From NCBI GenBank assembly GCA_023014485.1, contig JAJOZX010001072.1, positions 640,001 to 704,000 on the forward strand: 64,000 bases of DNA, written 5' to 3'. The notes beneath the pieces are model-generated. The model saw nothing but the letters and a program-made list of their open reading frames with translations. It did no database searches and was not told the DNA's origin. Source of the DNA: Bathynomus jamesi. Taxonomy: Eukaryota > Arthropoda > Malacostraca > Isopoda > Cirolanidae. A program made the translations under genes and the position numbers. Below are positions 43,927 to 55,639 of this stretch, one piece after another (positions within the stretch are counted from its first letter, which is position 1; every line of letters starts with the position of its first letter).

Positions 43927-44300
43927 ATGGATGCTAAACACTTCAGAAAGTAATGGATCGAGTCACAACGTTCCAAATTTATCGGCGTGTTTGCGAAGAG
44001 TGAAACATTGAGTTTGCCAAGTCGCGAGAATGCGGTAGTCTTATTGTGAACACAGACATCATCGGTAATGAAGGGTTCACTGGATCGCTGTCTATTTTAA
44101 AATATACAGCGCCTGTACTCTTTTGATTCACTCGGTTACTCAACCCTGGAGTGACCCTATTATTGTAAAATTTCTCGCTCAGTTTACATATTCCCGAAGT
44201 TGTGTGGTCCCAATTTCGCATGCAAGGATATTTTACTAATATTTGCGGAATGTACTGTGTCTCATTTCTCATGCATATGTCAAATGATAAGAATTTATAA
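43927..44300 (+). pseudogene. Adenain-like cysteine protease of Polinton P2
   Basis: The ATG at 43927 starts MDAKHFRK. Pieces in other frames give FAKSETLSLPSRENAVVLL, SFDSLGY (catalytic Asp region near 44120) and, at the end, GYFTNICGMYCVSFLMHMSN with the Cys-Gly pair of the active site. The His motif is not clearly readable. The length of about 125 codons is shorter than usual for the family, so sequence has been lost. In live relatives it matures capsid proteins. The last 65 bp are shared with gene X copies 1 and 2. Confidence 0.65.
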
Positions 44301-44523
44301 ATTTTTTAAATTTATTTGACCCGTGTCACACTCGCCGAAACGATGAAATGGTATGCAGACAGATAAAAAACCGTTTTCCAATTGTACGTACTCGTTGTAT
44401 ATTATAATGTTTTTGTTCGTATATTTGTAACGATATATTCGTTTATTGTACTGATTTCTTTCATTTAATAAATTTATGAAAATATATTGTCTTCTTATCC
44501 CAAAAAGATCGAAAAACACTTAC
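44301..44523 (-). other. Downstream of the small spliced-type gene
   Basis: The minus strand is open over most of this interval (44519-44295), but the codons are AT-rich and resemble nothing known. It could hold a last exon of the gene at 45463. No convincing acceptor site was found. Confidence 0.3.
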
Positions 44524-45463
44524 ATTATTTCGGTGTGACATTGTTGACTGATCAGTATACCCTCCCTATTCCGAGATTCTTCAAAAGATTGTATAACACG
44601 TGTCAAATCCTCATCGGACCTTAAAGGAATAATGCTTTTAAAACATATACAGAGTATACAGACAGATCCCCATTATGTGAAGATATCTTTGGTTCGAGGA
44701 GTGAACGCCATAAAAATTTCGATTTTAGCATAATGGGGAAATAACATGATGACATTTTTGGCGAGTATCTATTTGACGAGATACTACAACTCTCCATATA
44801 TATATAAAATCTAATTATAGACACTTACATTTCTATGGTAGTCCCTTGCGTCGGATTGTAAGGAGCGTCACTGCAAATATCTTCTACGGTTTGCGTTGAA
44901 AATAATTCGCCACGATCAATCGCATTGAAAAGACTAATTGCGGTTAATGCTGCAGTATCACGTTCTTCATACAAGTCTGGGGAGACGTACAGGTCCATGG
45001 TGGAGGATGTGTGACACTGCTGACTGATCAGTATATCATCCATATTCCGAGGTTCTTCAAAAGATTGTATAACACGTGTCAAATCCTCATCGGACCTTAA
45101 AGGAATAATGCTTTTAAAACATATACAGAGTATACAGACAGATCCCCATTATGTGAAGATATCTTTGGTTCGATTACCAATTTCGATTTTAGCATGATGG
45201 GGAAATAACATTGATTGACATTTTTGACTAGTATCTATTTGACGAAATACTACAACTCTCCATATATATATAAAATCGAATTATGGACACTTACATTTCT
45301 ATGGTAGTCCCTTGCGTCGGATTGTAAGGAGCTTCACTGCAAATATCTTCTACGGTTTGCGTTGAAATAAGTCGTCACGATCAATCGCTCTAAAAAGACT
45401 AAGTGCAGTTAATGCTGCAGTATCACTTTCTTCATACAAATCTGGGGAGACGTACAGGTCCAT
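44524..45463 (-). CDS. Small unrecognised gene with duplicated exons (predicted introns)
   Basis: Three exon-like segments are predicted on the minus strand: 45463-45295, 45110-44829 and 44634-44524. The ATG at 45463 begins MDLYVSPDLYEE. Each ends in AT followed by a GTAAGT donor. The second and third start after a TTTTAAAAG acceptor, and all junctions are in the same phase (one base then two). The middle exon contains both an exon-2-like half (IIPLRSDEDLTRVIQSFEEP) and an exon-1-like half (MDLYVSPDLYEERDTAALTA), so the unit has been tandemly duplicated. Exon 1 carries a 1-nt loss near 45370. The protein would be small and acidic; I recognise no domain. The TATA box is at 45528-45534. Confidence 0.5.
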
Positions 45464-45480
45464 GGGAGGAATGATTATTC
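44540..45480. repeat. Tandem duplication, about 475-bp unit
   Basis: 44540-45000 and 45020-45480 are highly similar in the same orientation. Both contain GATCCCCATTATGTGAAGAT and CTCCATATATATATAAAATC. It duplicates the exon-intron unit described above. Confidence 0.8.
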
Positions 45481-45527
45481 ACTGATGCGAAAATAGCTAC
45501 TGTTACTCCCAACTGAAAAATATCCCC

Positions 45528-45534
45528 TTTTATA
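45528..45534 (-). promoter_or_regulatory. TATA box of the small gene
   Basis: TATAAAA followed by GGGG on the minus strand, 65 bp upstream of the ATG at 45463. A GGGCGGAGCTT box lies 12 bp further upstream (45546-45556) and an ATTGG motif beyond it. This is a compact promoter arrangement. Confidence 0.6.
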
Positions 45535-45960
45535 TGCACATCGCCAAGCTCCGCCCAAAAGACCAGATGTTCGTCGTGATTGGCTGCCGATGTAGCTGGG
45601 TGGAGCTATGACGTGTACCATTCCGCTATAACGGGTACGGACGAGTAATTGCATCTTTATATTTTCACTAATAGATTTAATGCTCTTATTCTCCTTTGAA
45701 AATTATTTGGTGATTCGTATAGAACTTTTGATATTGATTCCAAATATGGTTTCAGAAGTTTTCTATCACCCATAGTTTTCGAGAAAATAATATTTCCATT
45801 TACTCAGTTTCCCGCATCATTAGTCACTAATGTAATCGAGAGGGTATAAAGAAATATATCATAATTATATTTTAAAAATAACATTCGGTTTCAACGTTAA
45901 ACTGTGGGTCTAAGGTCCGCCCGAATTGTTCATTCTGACGAAGGTCAAGCTTTCCACTCC

Positions 45961-46858
45961 ACCTTAGACCTACAGTTTAACTCCGAACCATCAACAGCCC
46001 AGCGTCTTAACCACTAGGACACGTAGGGTACCCATTTATCTGCCAACCACTTTCTTTGTTCCACTCCACCTTAGACCTACAGTTTAACTCCGAACCATCA
46101 ACAGCCCAGCGTCTTAACCACTAGGACACGTAGGGTACCCATTTATCTGCCAACCACTTTCTTTGTTCCACTCCACCTTAGACCTACAGTTTAACGTGGA
46201 ACCATCAACAGCCCAGCGTCTTAACCACTAGGACACGTAGGGTACCCATTTATCTGCCAACCACTTTCTTTTATTATGTGTAATGACCACCTTAGACCTA
46301 CAGTTTAACGTGGAACCATCAACAGCCCAGCGTCTTAACCACTAGGACACGTAGGGTACCCATTTATCTGCCAACCACTTTCTTTTATTATGTGGAATGA
46401 CCACCTTAGACCTACAGTTTAACGTGGAACCATCAACAGCCCAGCGTCTTAACCACTAGGACACGTAGGGTACCCATTTATCTGCCAACCACTTTCTTTT
46501 ATTATGTGTAATGACCACCTTAGACCTACAGTTTAACGTGGAACCATCAACAGCCCAGCGTCTTAACCACTAGGACACGTAGGGTACCCATTTATCTGCC
46601 AACCACTTTCTTTTATTATGTGGAATGACCACCTTAGACCTACAGTTTAACGTGGAACCATCAACAGCCCAGCGTCTTAACCACTAGGACACGTAGGGTA
46701 CCCATTTATCTGCCAACCACTTTCTTTTATTATGTGGAATGACCACCTTAGACCTACAGTTTAACGTGGAACCATCAACAGCCCCAGCGTCTTAACCACT
46801 AGGACACGTAGGGTACCCGTTTATCTGCCAACCACTTTATTTTATTATGTGGAATGAT
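45961..46858 (-). repeat. Satellite array of eight SINE-derived units
   Basis: Units start at 45961, 46068, 46175, 46289, 46403, 46517, 46631 and 46745. The first two steps are exactly 107 bp apart (the third unit is 114 bp long), and later steps are 114 bp. Read on the minus strand each holds CCTAGTGGTTAAGACGCTGG and GTTCCACGTTAAACTGTAGG, the second tRNA-like module of the SINE at 28856-29125. The array ends at 46858 in the upstream part of that SINE (AACAGCTGGGCTTTGCTG). Units are nearly identical, so amplification is recent. Confidence 0.85.
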
Positions 46859-46974
46859 GAACAGCTGGGCTTTGCTGATCTCTTACATATAAAACCCATT
46901 CACTAAGAACATTGGCTTTCCTTTCTCACTAGAAACAAACTCTGCCATAAGTAGAATTTAATTGGATTCATCTA

Positions 46975-47018
<44 letters not shown>

Positions 47019-47250
47019 TTATATTTCTATATGACACCATACAAATTACGCGTAAATATTTTCATTGTAGAAGTAATAACAATGACAATATTAATATCTG
47101 AAGTCAGTGGTGGTTTCTGCTCGAATAGCTTGTAGAAGGATAATCCCTCGACCCGAAAAAGGTCTCTAGGGACACGATTCGAACTGATTTAGCTTCTGCC
47201 TTTCATCGTGTGTGTGTGTGTGTGTGTGTGTGCATGAGTTGTTACTCGTT

Positions 47251-47286
<36 letters not shown>

Positions 47287-47688
47287 GGGGAAGATCTCTC
47301 ACCCATCAGGTGTTCTTCGACCCCGTTTCATTGTAGAAAATAATAATAATAATAATAATGATAATAAGAATTGATGTGCAAGGTGTTTGCAGTTAAGATG
47401 TAGTTTGTGTGTAAAAAGTTATTTATTAATAAGTAGAATTTAATTGGCTTCATCTACACTATATATATATATATATATATGTATCATAAGCTGTTTAAAA
47501 GACTGTATAATTATAGTAAACGAAATAAACTAGTTAACCGTAAAATTAATTATTTTCTATTATGACGTTTTCGAAGGTAAACTATGTTATTTGTTTCTTT
47601 AAGTTCAATGAAGTTAATGTTAAATTTGCTTCTAAACTAAAATTAAATGTTATAAAATAAATAATATATATATATATATATATATACA

Positions 47689-47735
<47 letters not shown>

Positions 47736-47900
47736 ATATTTACCTAACATAAGAAAAGAATGTGTATATATTATATATAATCAATAATATATCTAGCAAT
47801 CCGATCATTGCAAAAAAAAACTGGAAAGGTATGCAATTAATAAAGGTGTATTTAAACAGAATTTAATTGGAATAACTGCCGTCATATATGTGTTACACAA
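46859..47900. other. Microsatellite-rich interval in P2 right part
   Basis: TA runs at 46976-47018, 47256-47284, 47460-47480 and 47660-47740, and a GT run near 47210-47232. The segment AGTAGAATTTAATTGG(A/C)TTCATCTACACTATATA occurs at about 46950 and 47432. No gene was recognised. Confidence 0.6.
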
Positions 47901-47980
47901 TGGATGATTAATGGGACACATGGCGCTATCTGGCAACTGAACACATTGCGCTATCTGGCAACTCAGCCAGAATAGAGGCT

Positions 47981-47987
47981 TATAAAA
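47981..47987 (+). promoter_or_regulatory. TATA box at the right subterminal repeat of P2
   Basis: TATAAAA directly after two GCGCTATCTGGCAACT repeats (47928-47965), facing the right end of P2. No coding frame follows within 300 bp. Confidence 0.4.
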
Positions 47988-48369
47988 GACCGCGAAGTTG
48001 GTGAAAGACTCATTCCCAGCTCGGCTCCAGCCGAGCAAGGACCTCTGGTTCCTTCTCTTTCTGGCCCTTTGGTAAACCCTTAGTGGCCTCTTAGGTTAGG
48101 AAAACGAAAATAATATGCATTGCTATCAATGGCAACTACTCTCTCTCTCTCCTTCAGGTATCTCCCTCCTTCAGGTATCTCCCTCCTTCAGGTATCTCTC
48201 TCTCTCTCCTGCATGTGTACCTACTGCATGTGTACCTCCTGCATGTGTGCGTATGTGTGTGTGTACCTCCTGCATGTGTACCTCTCCTCTCTCCTTCAGG
48301 CGTCTCTCCCTCCTACAGGCGTCTCTCTCTTCTTCAGGTCTCTCTCTCCTTCAGGCGTCTCTCTCACCT

Positions 48370-48801
48370 TGGCTCAGCCAACAGGCTGATTCAGCCAACT
48401 GGCTGATTCAGCCAACTGGCTGATTCTGGCTGATTAGGAGCCTATAAAACAACGCCTACTCGGCTGAAGTATTAGTGTGCACTTGGCTCCTGCCAGGTGA
48501 ACACCTCTCCTCCTTTCTCTCCTCCTTTCTCTCTGGTCCTTTGGGGGGAATAGCTTGGGGGAGGCCCCCAAGTTGCATGCCCCTTGCAACCTAGGTTGGT
48601 GCATGACCCTTGCAACCTAGGTTGGCAACAAAGGCCAGTACACTTTTTTTCTTTCTTTTTTCTTTTTTTTTTCCTTTTTTTTCTTTTTTTTAAATTTTTT
48701 TGCAACCCCCACCCCCCTTTGCAACAACCCCCACCCCCTTTGCAACAGTACATAATAACCTGCAACATTCTTGCACTCTCCTCTTTTGCGGCTATACTAC
48801 T
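48370..48801 (+). repeat. Right TIR of P2
   Basis: Inverted partner of 31207-31560. It contains GCCTATAAAACAACGCC (TATA at 48443), GGCTCCTGCCAGGTGAACAC, a T-rich expansion (48645-48700), TTTGCAACCCCCACCCC repeats, and the terminal GGCTATACTACT. Confidence 0.85.
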
Positions 48802-49239
48802 TACCCGCAAAACAATAAAATTAAAATTAAATTAGAATTTGGTTTTTACTACCCTACCCAATTTTTTAGCAATTACCCGATTGGGTCGGGTATCATCGAG
48901 TAGTACATTACCCGATCGGGTCGGGTACCCGTGACATCCCTAATATATATATATATATATATACACACTGTATATATATATATATACAGTATACAGTATA
49001 TATACATATATATACTGCATTAAATAAATTATTCCATTTTATTTTTAAATAAAATAATTCTTAATAATGATAACGAATGTTATATACAGAGGATGATAAA
49101 GGTTATTCAGTATGGGGAAATCATAATGTGCGTGTGTACAATAATAATAATGGTGTATATATATGTGTATGTGCGTGCGTGCGCTTTTAGGACAAATGGT
49201 TGTTCAAACTATACATATATATACACTGTGCCAACTGGC
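48802..49239. other. Interval with TA tracts, possible hAT-like end
   Basis: GGGTACCCGTGACATCCCTA near 48920 resembles an inverted hAT-type terminus. No partner or transposase was found. TA and GT tracts fill the rest. Confidence 0.3.
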
Positions 49240-49589
49240 TGATAATGCTTGGAGGCACTGGCTTCTATGCCACTGGCTGAAAGACACTTATAAGCCAAGT
49301 GATGCTGTCAAGAAATCTTATTAAGCGTCTGGAGGAGCCAGACGTAGGATGCTCCGTCTTCCTCTCTCTCTCTTAGGTTAGTTATAACCCTTTGGGGGTG
49401 AGGCCGTCCCAGCTTCTCCTCCAAAGTCTCTTAGGTTAGGTGGACTCCCCCTGCTTGCTGGGGAATTCCCCCCTTTTTGTTGGCACCCTCGGTTGGGGTT
49501 GGCATTGGAGGGAAAGGGGGGGGGGGTTGGCACTCATTTGATCACCATTGCAATTACTCTGCACTCTCTCCTTTTGTGTCCATACTACT
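49240..49589 (+). repeat. Isolated, diverged Polinton TIR (right-end type)
   Basis: Same layout as the P1 and P2 right TIRs: TATAAG at 49289, pyrimidine-rich sequence with CCCTTTGGGGG, a G-rich tract, then CTGCACTCTCTCCTTTTGTG and the end CCATACTACT. It represents a separate, older insertion or a solo end. Confidence 0.65.
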
Positions 49590-49695
49590 GGCGTGGTTCG
49601 GATTCCACGTTAAACTGTAGGTCTAAGGTGGAGTGACAAGCTTGACCTTCGTCAGAATGAACAATTCTGGCGAAAGGAAAAATGAAGGTTAACCA
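49590..49695 (+). mobile_element. SINE-module fragment
   Basis: GGTTCGGATTCCACGTTAAACTGTAGG-type sequence (B-box-like part of the second SINE module) followed by AGCTTGACCTTCGTCAGAAT. Confidence 0.65.
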
Positions 49696-49700
49696 ACCAA

Positions 49701-49751
<51 letters not shown>

Positions 49752-49757
<6 letters not shown>

Positions 49758-52464
49758 GGAGAAATCCAATGACAAGGAGAAATGTAAATGCCATGAAAAG
49801 TCTTCTTTAATGCAACGTTTCGAGCAATACGCTCATCTTCAGGCTGTTTAATAACAATGTGAAATTAAAATCAATATTGAATGAAAAACAAAACAGAAAA
49901 TTTCTATAACCTATTCATGAAGACAAATTTTAAAGACTTAGAAAAGAGGGTTAAATTCTAAGTTATACAGATTTACATATAAAAATTAAGAAGCTATTTT
50001 TAAATACATATAGTAAATGTGAAATTAATACACTGGAAAAATTAACAATAGTACACTGGAATAATGAAACTAACTACCTTACACTGCAGTTTCCGAGGCT
50101 AACTGAATTGAGCCGAGGCAATACGGGAAAACAAAAGATGGCGAGGGCGATTGGGGAAGGGGGGATTATAAGGAATTGGGGAAGGAGGAGGGATCATAGC
50201 AAATTGAGGGGGACGGCGGATGAGTCAACATTTAGACTCGGGGACAATGTTTTGATGAAAAGCGATTCCAAAATTCTTAGTGAGTTGGGACAAGTATTAC
50301 AACCAAGAATTAAGAATTTGGCAAAGAACCAGGAGATTGTTGTGACTAGACCAGACAAGGGTAACGGAGTGGTTATTTTGAATAAATCGGACTACATAAA
50401 CAAAACTAATGAAATCCTAAGTGATCTTACTAAATTCAAACAAATTCTAGAACCTGTCAATAAAGTCATTGTAAGGTTAGAAGACCAGGTTAATAGATTT
50501 CTGTCACGACTAAAGTCCTTAAAGATAATAAAAATGATACTTACTCTCAGTTGTTCGCATCTGGTGCTAATCTTGCTCAATTATACTGTCTGCCTAAAAT
50601 CCATAAAGCTGGAACACCTCTCCGTCCTATTTTAGCTTCGTATAACTTACCCACCTTTCAATTGGCAAAATTTGTTGTTCGTCTCCTGTCCCCCTTTGCG
50701 AAAAATGCTTACACTATAAATAACTCGTTTGAATTCCAAAAAGACTTCCTTGGTAAAAACTTCGATTCAAAAAAGTTTTTTGTCAGTTTTGATGTAAAGT
50801 CGCTTTTCACGAATGTACCTGTATCTGAAACTATTGCCATTATTTTGGATAGGGTTTTTAGCTCAGTTGATAATTTTCATGGTTTTTCATTGTCTCATTT
50901 TAAGGAACTTTTAGAATTGGTCTTCAAACAATGCTATTTCACTTTCAACAATAAGGTTTACCAACAAATTGATGGAGTAGGGATGGGATCACCTGTCGGA
51001 CCGTTAGCAGCTGATTTTTTTATGACTCATTTAGAAGTGTAATTTTTAGACAATCTCCCACTCATCTCAAGCCAATTTTCTATCGACGCTTCGTTGATGA
51101 TTCGATAGCAGTCTTTGATAATGCGGTACAAGCGCAACAATTCTTTAACTTCCTAAATTCTTTGCACCCCAATATAACGTATACAATGGAAACTGAGCAA
51201 AATGGCTCCCTCCCCTTCTTAGATCTTTTAATTTCGAAAAACGGTGATTCTATTACTACATCAGTTTACAGGAAGCCCACTTTCACTGGTTTGGGCATGA
51301 ATTTTTTTAGTTTTACTGATTTCAACTATAAGATGTCTTATTAAACTCTCCTGTTCAGAGGATATAATTTGACCTCTAGTTTTACCTTTACTTAATGATG
51401 AATTTAATAATCTAAGATCATACTTTACTAATAATAGTTTTCCTGTTCAATATGTAGACAAACTAATTAGATCCTTCTTAAATAGTGTTTATAGCCCTCA
51501 ACTTCCATGTATTACAGTGCCGAAGGATATAAAATATTTCTTGGTACCTGAAATGGGTCCTTTGAATAAGGAATTTAAGCTTAAATTTACAAAATAGTTA
51601 AGGAAATTTTTTTATCATACTGATTTCCGCATCATATTTATTAATAAAACGTCTTTAGGTAGCTTTTTCTCAGCGAAGGATCGAACCCCTGACTCGTTGC
51701 GTAGCGGTGTTGTATATTTATTTACCTGCCCTAGGTGTCTCCTTGGGAATTACATTGGCAGCACTGTTCGCTCTCTCAGGGCTAGATTTTATTCGCATAT
51801 GGGAATAAGTGGCCGAACAGGTAAAATTTTAAAAACTAAAGAGGTTTCGAGGATTCGCGAACACAGCATAGAATGTAAAATTGATGTCACTTTAGACAAT
51901 TTTAAAATTCTTGGTTGTAATACTTGTCCCAACTCACTAAGAATTTTGGAATCGCTTTTCATCAAAACATTGTCCCCGAGTCTAAATGTTGACTCATCCG
52001 CCGTCCCCCTCAATTTGCTATGATCCCTCCTCCTTCCCCAATTCCTTATAATCCCCCCTTCCCCAATCGCCCTCGCCATCTTTGTTTTCCCGTATGCCTC
52101 GGCTCAATTCAGTTAGCCTCGGAAACTGTGCAGTTAAGGTAGTTGTTTCATTATTCCAGTGTACTATTGTTAATTTTTCCAGTGTATTAATTTCACATTT
52201 ACTATATGTATTTAAAATAGCTTCTTAATTTTTATATGTAAATCTGTATAGCTTAGAATTTAACCCTCTCTTTTCTCAGTCTTTAAAATTTGTCTTCATG
52301 AATAGGTTATAGAATTTTCTGTTTTGTTTTTCATTCAATATTGATTTTAATTTCACATTGTTATTAAACAGCCTGAAGATGAGCGTATTGCTCGAAACGT
52401 TGCATTAAAGAAGACTTTTCATGGCATTTACATTTCTCCTTGTCATTGGATTTCTCCTAAATAT
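49752..52464 (+). mobile_element. Penelope-like element with GIY-YIG endonuclease and inverted ends
   Basis: Inverted repeats of about 560 bp (49752-50312 and 51907-52464) enclose the reverse-transcriptase and GIY-YIG region. The inverted left repeat is a copy of the element's 3' end, including the last part of the GIY-YIG coding region. Such inverted partial copies are known for Penelope elements. A TA tract (49703-49751) abuts the left end. Confidence 0.8.
50313..52023 (+). pseudogene. Penelope reverse transcriptase / GIY-YIG protein, frameshifted
   Basis: Blocks in order: VTRPDKGNGVVILNKSDY, LAQLYCLPKIHKAGTPLRPI, FFVSFDVKSLFTNVP (catalytic Asp), GVGMGSPVGPLAADFF, then a shift and YRRFVDDSIAVF (the DD pair, near 51085). 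After that LPFLDLLISKNGDSITTSVY and, near 51700, the GIY-YIG domain RSGVVYLFTCPRC with NYIGSTVRSLRARF. Frame changes occur near 50545, 51040 and between 51344 and 51697, plus an early stop in the linker. In live elements this enzyme nicks DNA and primes reverse transcription at the target. Confidence 0.82.
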
Positions 52465-52503
52465 TAAATTGAAGCTCTGTAGAAGCAACCCGCATGATTA
52501 TAT

Positions 52504-52535
<32 letters not shown>

Positions 52536-52976
52536 ATCTCCCATTGTTTCTGAATCCTTGTTTTTGAGCAGCAATTTAAGAAGTAATTATAGATTTGGAG
52601 TATTAAAAGTGTGAAAAGCTTTCTCTGAAAAATCCTTGATTGAATTTTAAAAGTGTCTTTAAGAGGGGATAGGATTAAGGACTTCTTTAACTGCTAATAT
52701 TTGTCCAGAAATGGAAGCATTTCCCAATATGTTTGGACAGGAAACGTTCAAAACAGTCGTAGGGAAAATTTTATTTTCTTATTTTTTGAGATAAAAATAA
52801 GGTTTTATATGAAAATTTACTGAAGAATTCCTTTTAAAAATTTTTTTAATTTTTATTTCTAATTTTTTTTTATTTTTATCATTCATATTTGTTCTTCATT
52901 ACTAAAGCTTAGAAAGAGAGATGGATAAACGTATAAGAAAAAAAGATGGATGGATAGATAGAGATAGATAGATATA
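52465..52976. other. Interval with nothing recognised
   Basis: AT-rich sequence with a GATAGATA run near 52950. No gene or repeat relationship was noticed. Confidence 0.4.
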
Positions 52977-54310
52977 CTGGTCAAAAAAAGAAACGCAATT
53001 AGCTTGCATATGGTGTAAAATTTAAGTTGTTAGTGGTATTATCACAGTTTCAAGATTATGGTTAAATGTTTGTTCAAATCTTTTAAAGCCACTTCGTGCA
53101 TGTTTTTAAACCTGACTAATCCCGGCTAAGACGCCATTTTGTTACAAACAATAAACAGAGATTAAATTGAATGTATTCTTTATGAAGGCATGCATTTTTT
53201 CTTTGACTTCACAGAATACACACTGCCCGTTGAGAAAACCAAACTTTTTCCCGCGATTGAGGCATGCCACGACTCTCAGAGGTCAACAGAGGTCGTGCAT
53301 CCCAGCACAATCTCTAGGCTTGTTAGACGGTACAATGCCACAGGAAGTGTTCAGGACCTGCCAAGACGTGGGCGACCTCGTGTGACGACCCAACGCCAGG
53401 ATCGCCACATTGTACTGCAGCACCTGCGTCATCGGCAGCGGAATGCTCGTCAGACAGCCAGAGAGACACCTGGTATCCACAACAACAGAATTAGTGACCA
53501 GACCGTCAGAAACCGACTCCGTAATGCAGGACTCCGATCCCGCAGGCCTTACAGAGGTCCCTTTCTCACTGATGCAAGAAGGCAACGACGCCTGCAATGG
53601 GCCTATCAGCACCGTGACTGGATACAAAGAATGTGGAACCAAGTCCTCTTTTCTGACGAGTCTCGCTTCAGACTGTCCAATTCTGATGGCCGTGTCAGGG
53701 TATACAGACGACCAGGGGAGCGATACTCAGATGCTGCAGTAGGGAGCATGACATGGGGAGGACCAAGTGTCATGGTTTGGGCAGGAATTGCCTTTGCTTC
53801 AAGAACTGAGCTGGTGCTTGTTGATGGCGCTCTGACTGCCCAGCGCTACAGGGATGAGATTCTTCACCACATGTTCTTCCATTCATGAGGCAACATCCAG
53901 AATTGGTGCTCCTGCAACAGGACAAAGCCAGACCTCATGCAGCCAGGATAGTGCAGGCGTACCTGCAGTGACAACAGGTGCAGACCTTACCATGGCCAGC
54001 CTTCAGCCCAGACATGTCACCGATAGAGCACGCATGGGATGAACTTGAACGGCGAGTTCGCAGACGTCAGCATCAGCCGCAGAACATCAGGGAACTGACC
54101 AATGCAATTATTGAAGAGTGGAGGGCCCATCCCTGTTGCTTTCCTGCAGAGACTGTTGAGGTCGATGAGGGCCAGACTCCAAGCCTGCATTGTGGCTAGG
54201 GTGGCCATACGCGTTATTGACTGTTTGTTATGTTAAAGAATCATTTACTATATACTGAGTCCTCATGTTTATTAATAAATCTCAAAAATTGCGTTTCTTT
54301 TTTTGACCAG
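52977..54310 (+). mobile_element. Tc1-like DD34E transposon
   Basis: TIRs CTGGTCAAAAAAAGAAACGC and its exact complement, flanked by TA (52975-52976 and 54311-54312). 1334 bp. The TIRs are still identical over at least 24 bp, so this is a relatively young copy. Confidence 0.88.
53190..54199 (+). pseudogene. Tc1-like transposase, one or two frameshifts
   Basis: A 232-residue frame (53190-53888) holds the helix-turn-helix region (STISRLVRRYNATGSVQD, GRPRVTTQRQDRHIVL), the first catalytic Asp (LFSDESRFRLSN) and WGGPSVMVWAGIA. A 1-nt shift near 53882 and another near 53970 interrupt it. LLQQDKARPHAAR (second Asp) and SPDMSPIEHAWDELERRVRR (Glu) continue to 54199. Only small indels separate it from an uninterrupted frame. 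It is closer to intact than the other Tc1 copy here. Confidence 0.82.
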
Positions 54311-54311
54311 T

Positions 54312-55637
<1,326 letters not shown>

Positions 55638-55639
55638 TA

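Larger units (their letters stand above)
31207..48801. mobile_element. Element P2: near-complete decayed Polinton (adintovirus-type)
   Basis: TIRs begin AGTAGTATAGCCGCAAAAGG at 31207 and end with the complement at 48801. Both contain the same TATAAAACAACGCC and CCTGCCAGGTGAACACCTCT segments. Flanking hexamers (TACGAT, TACCCG) share only three bases, so a target duplication is not proven. The content is diagnostic: protein-primed polB, packaging ATPase, retroviral-type integrase, adenain-like protease, penton-like and double-jelly-roll capsid proteins. The last four are badly frameshifted. An SINE-derived satellite (45961-46858) has expanded inside it. Confidence 0.85.

Noticed and set aside
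45961..46858. Possible CRISPR array
   Set aside because: Units of 107-114 bp are contiguous with no unique spacers; it is a SINE-derived satellite in eukaryotic DNA.
48840..48945. hAT transposon terminus
   Set aside because: Only one possible end (and another unrelated one near 21056) with no partner TIR, target duplication or transposase.
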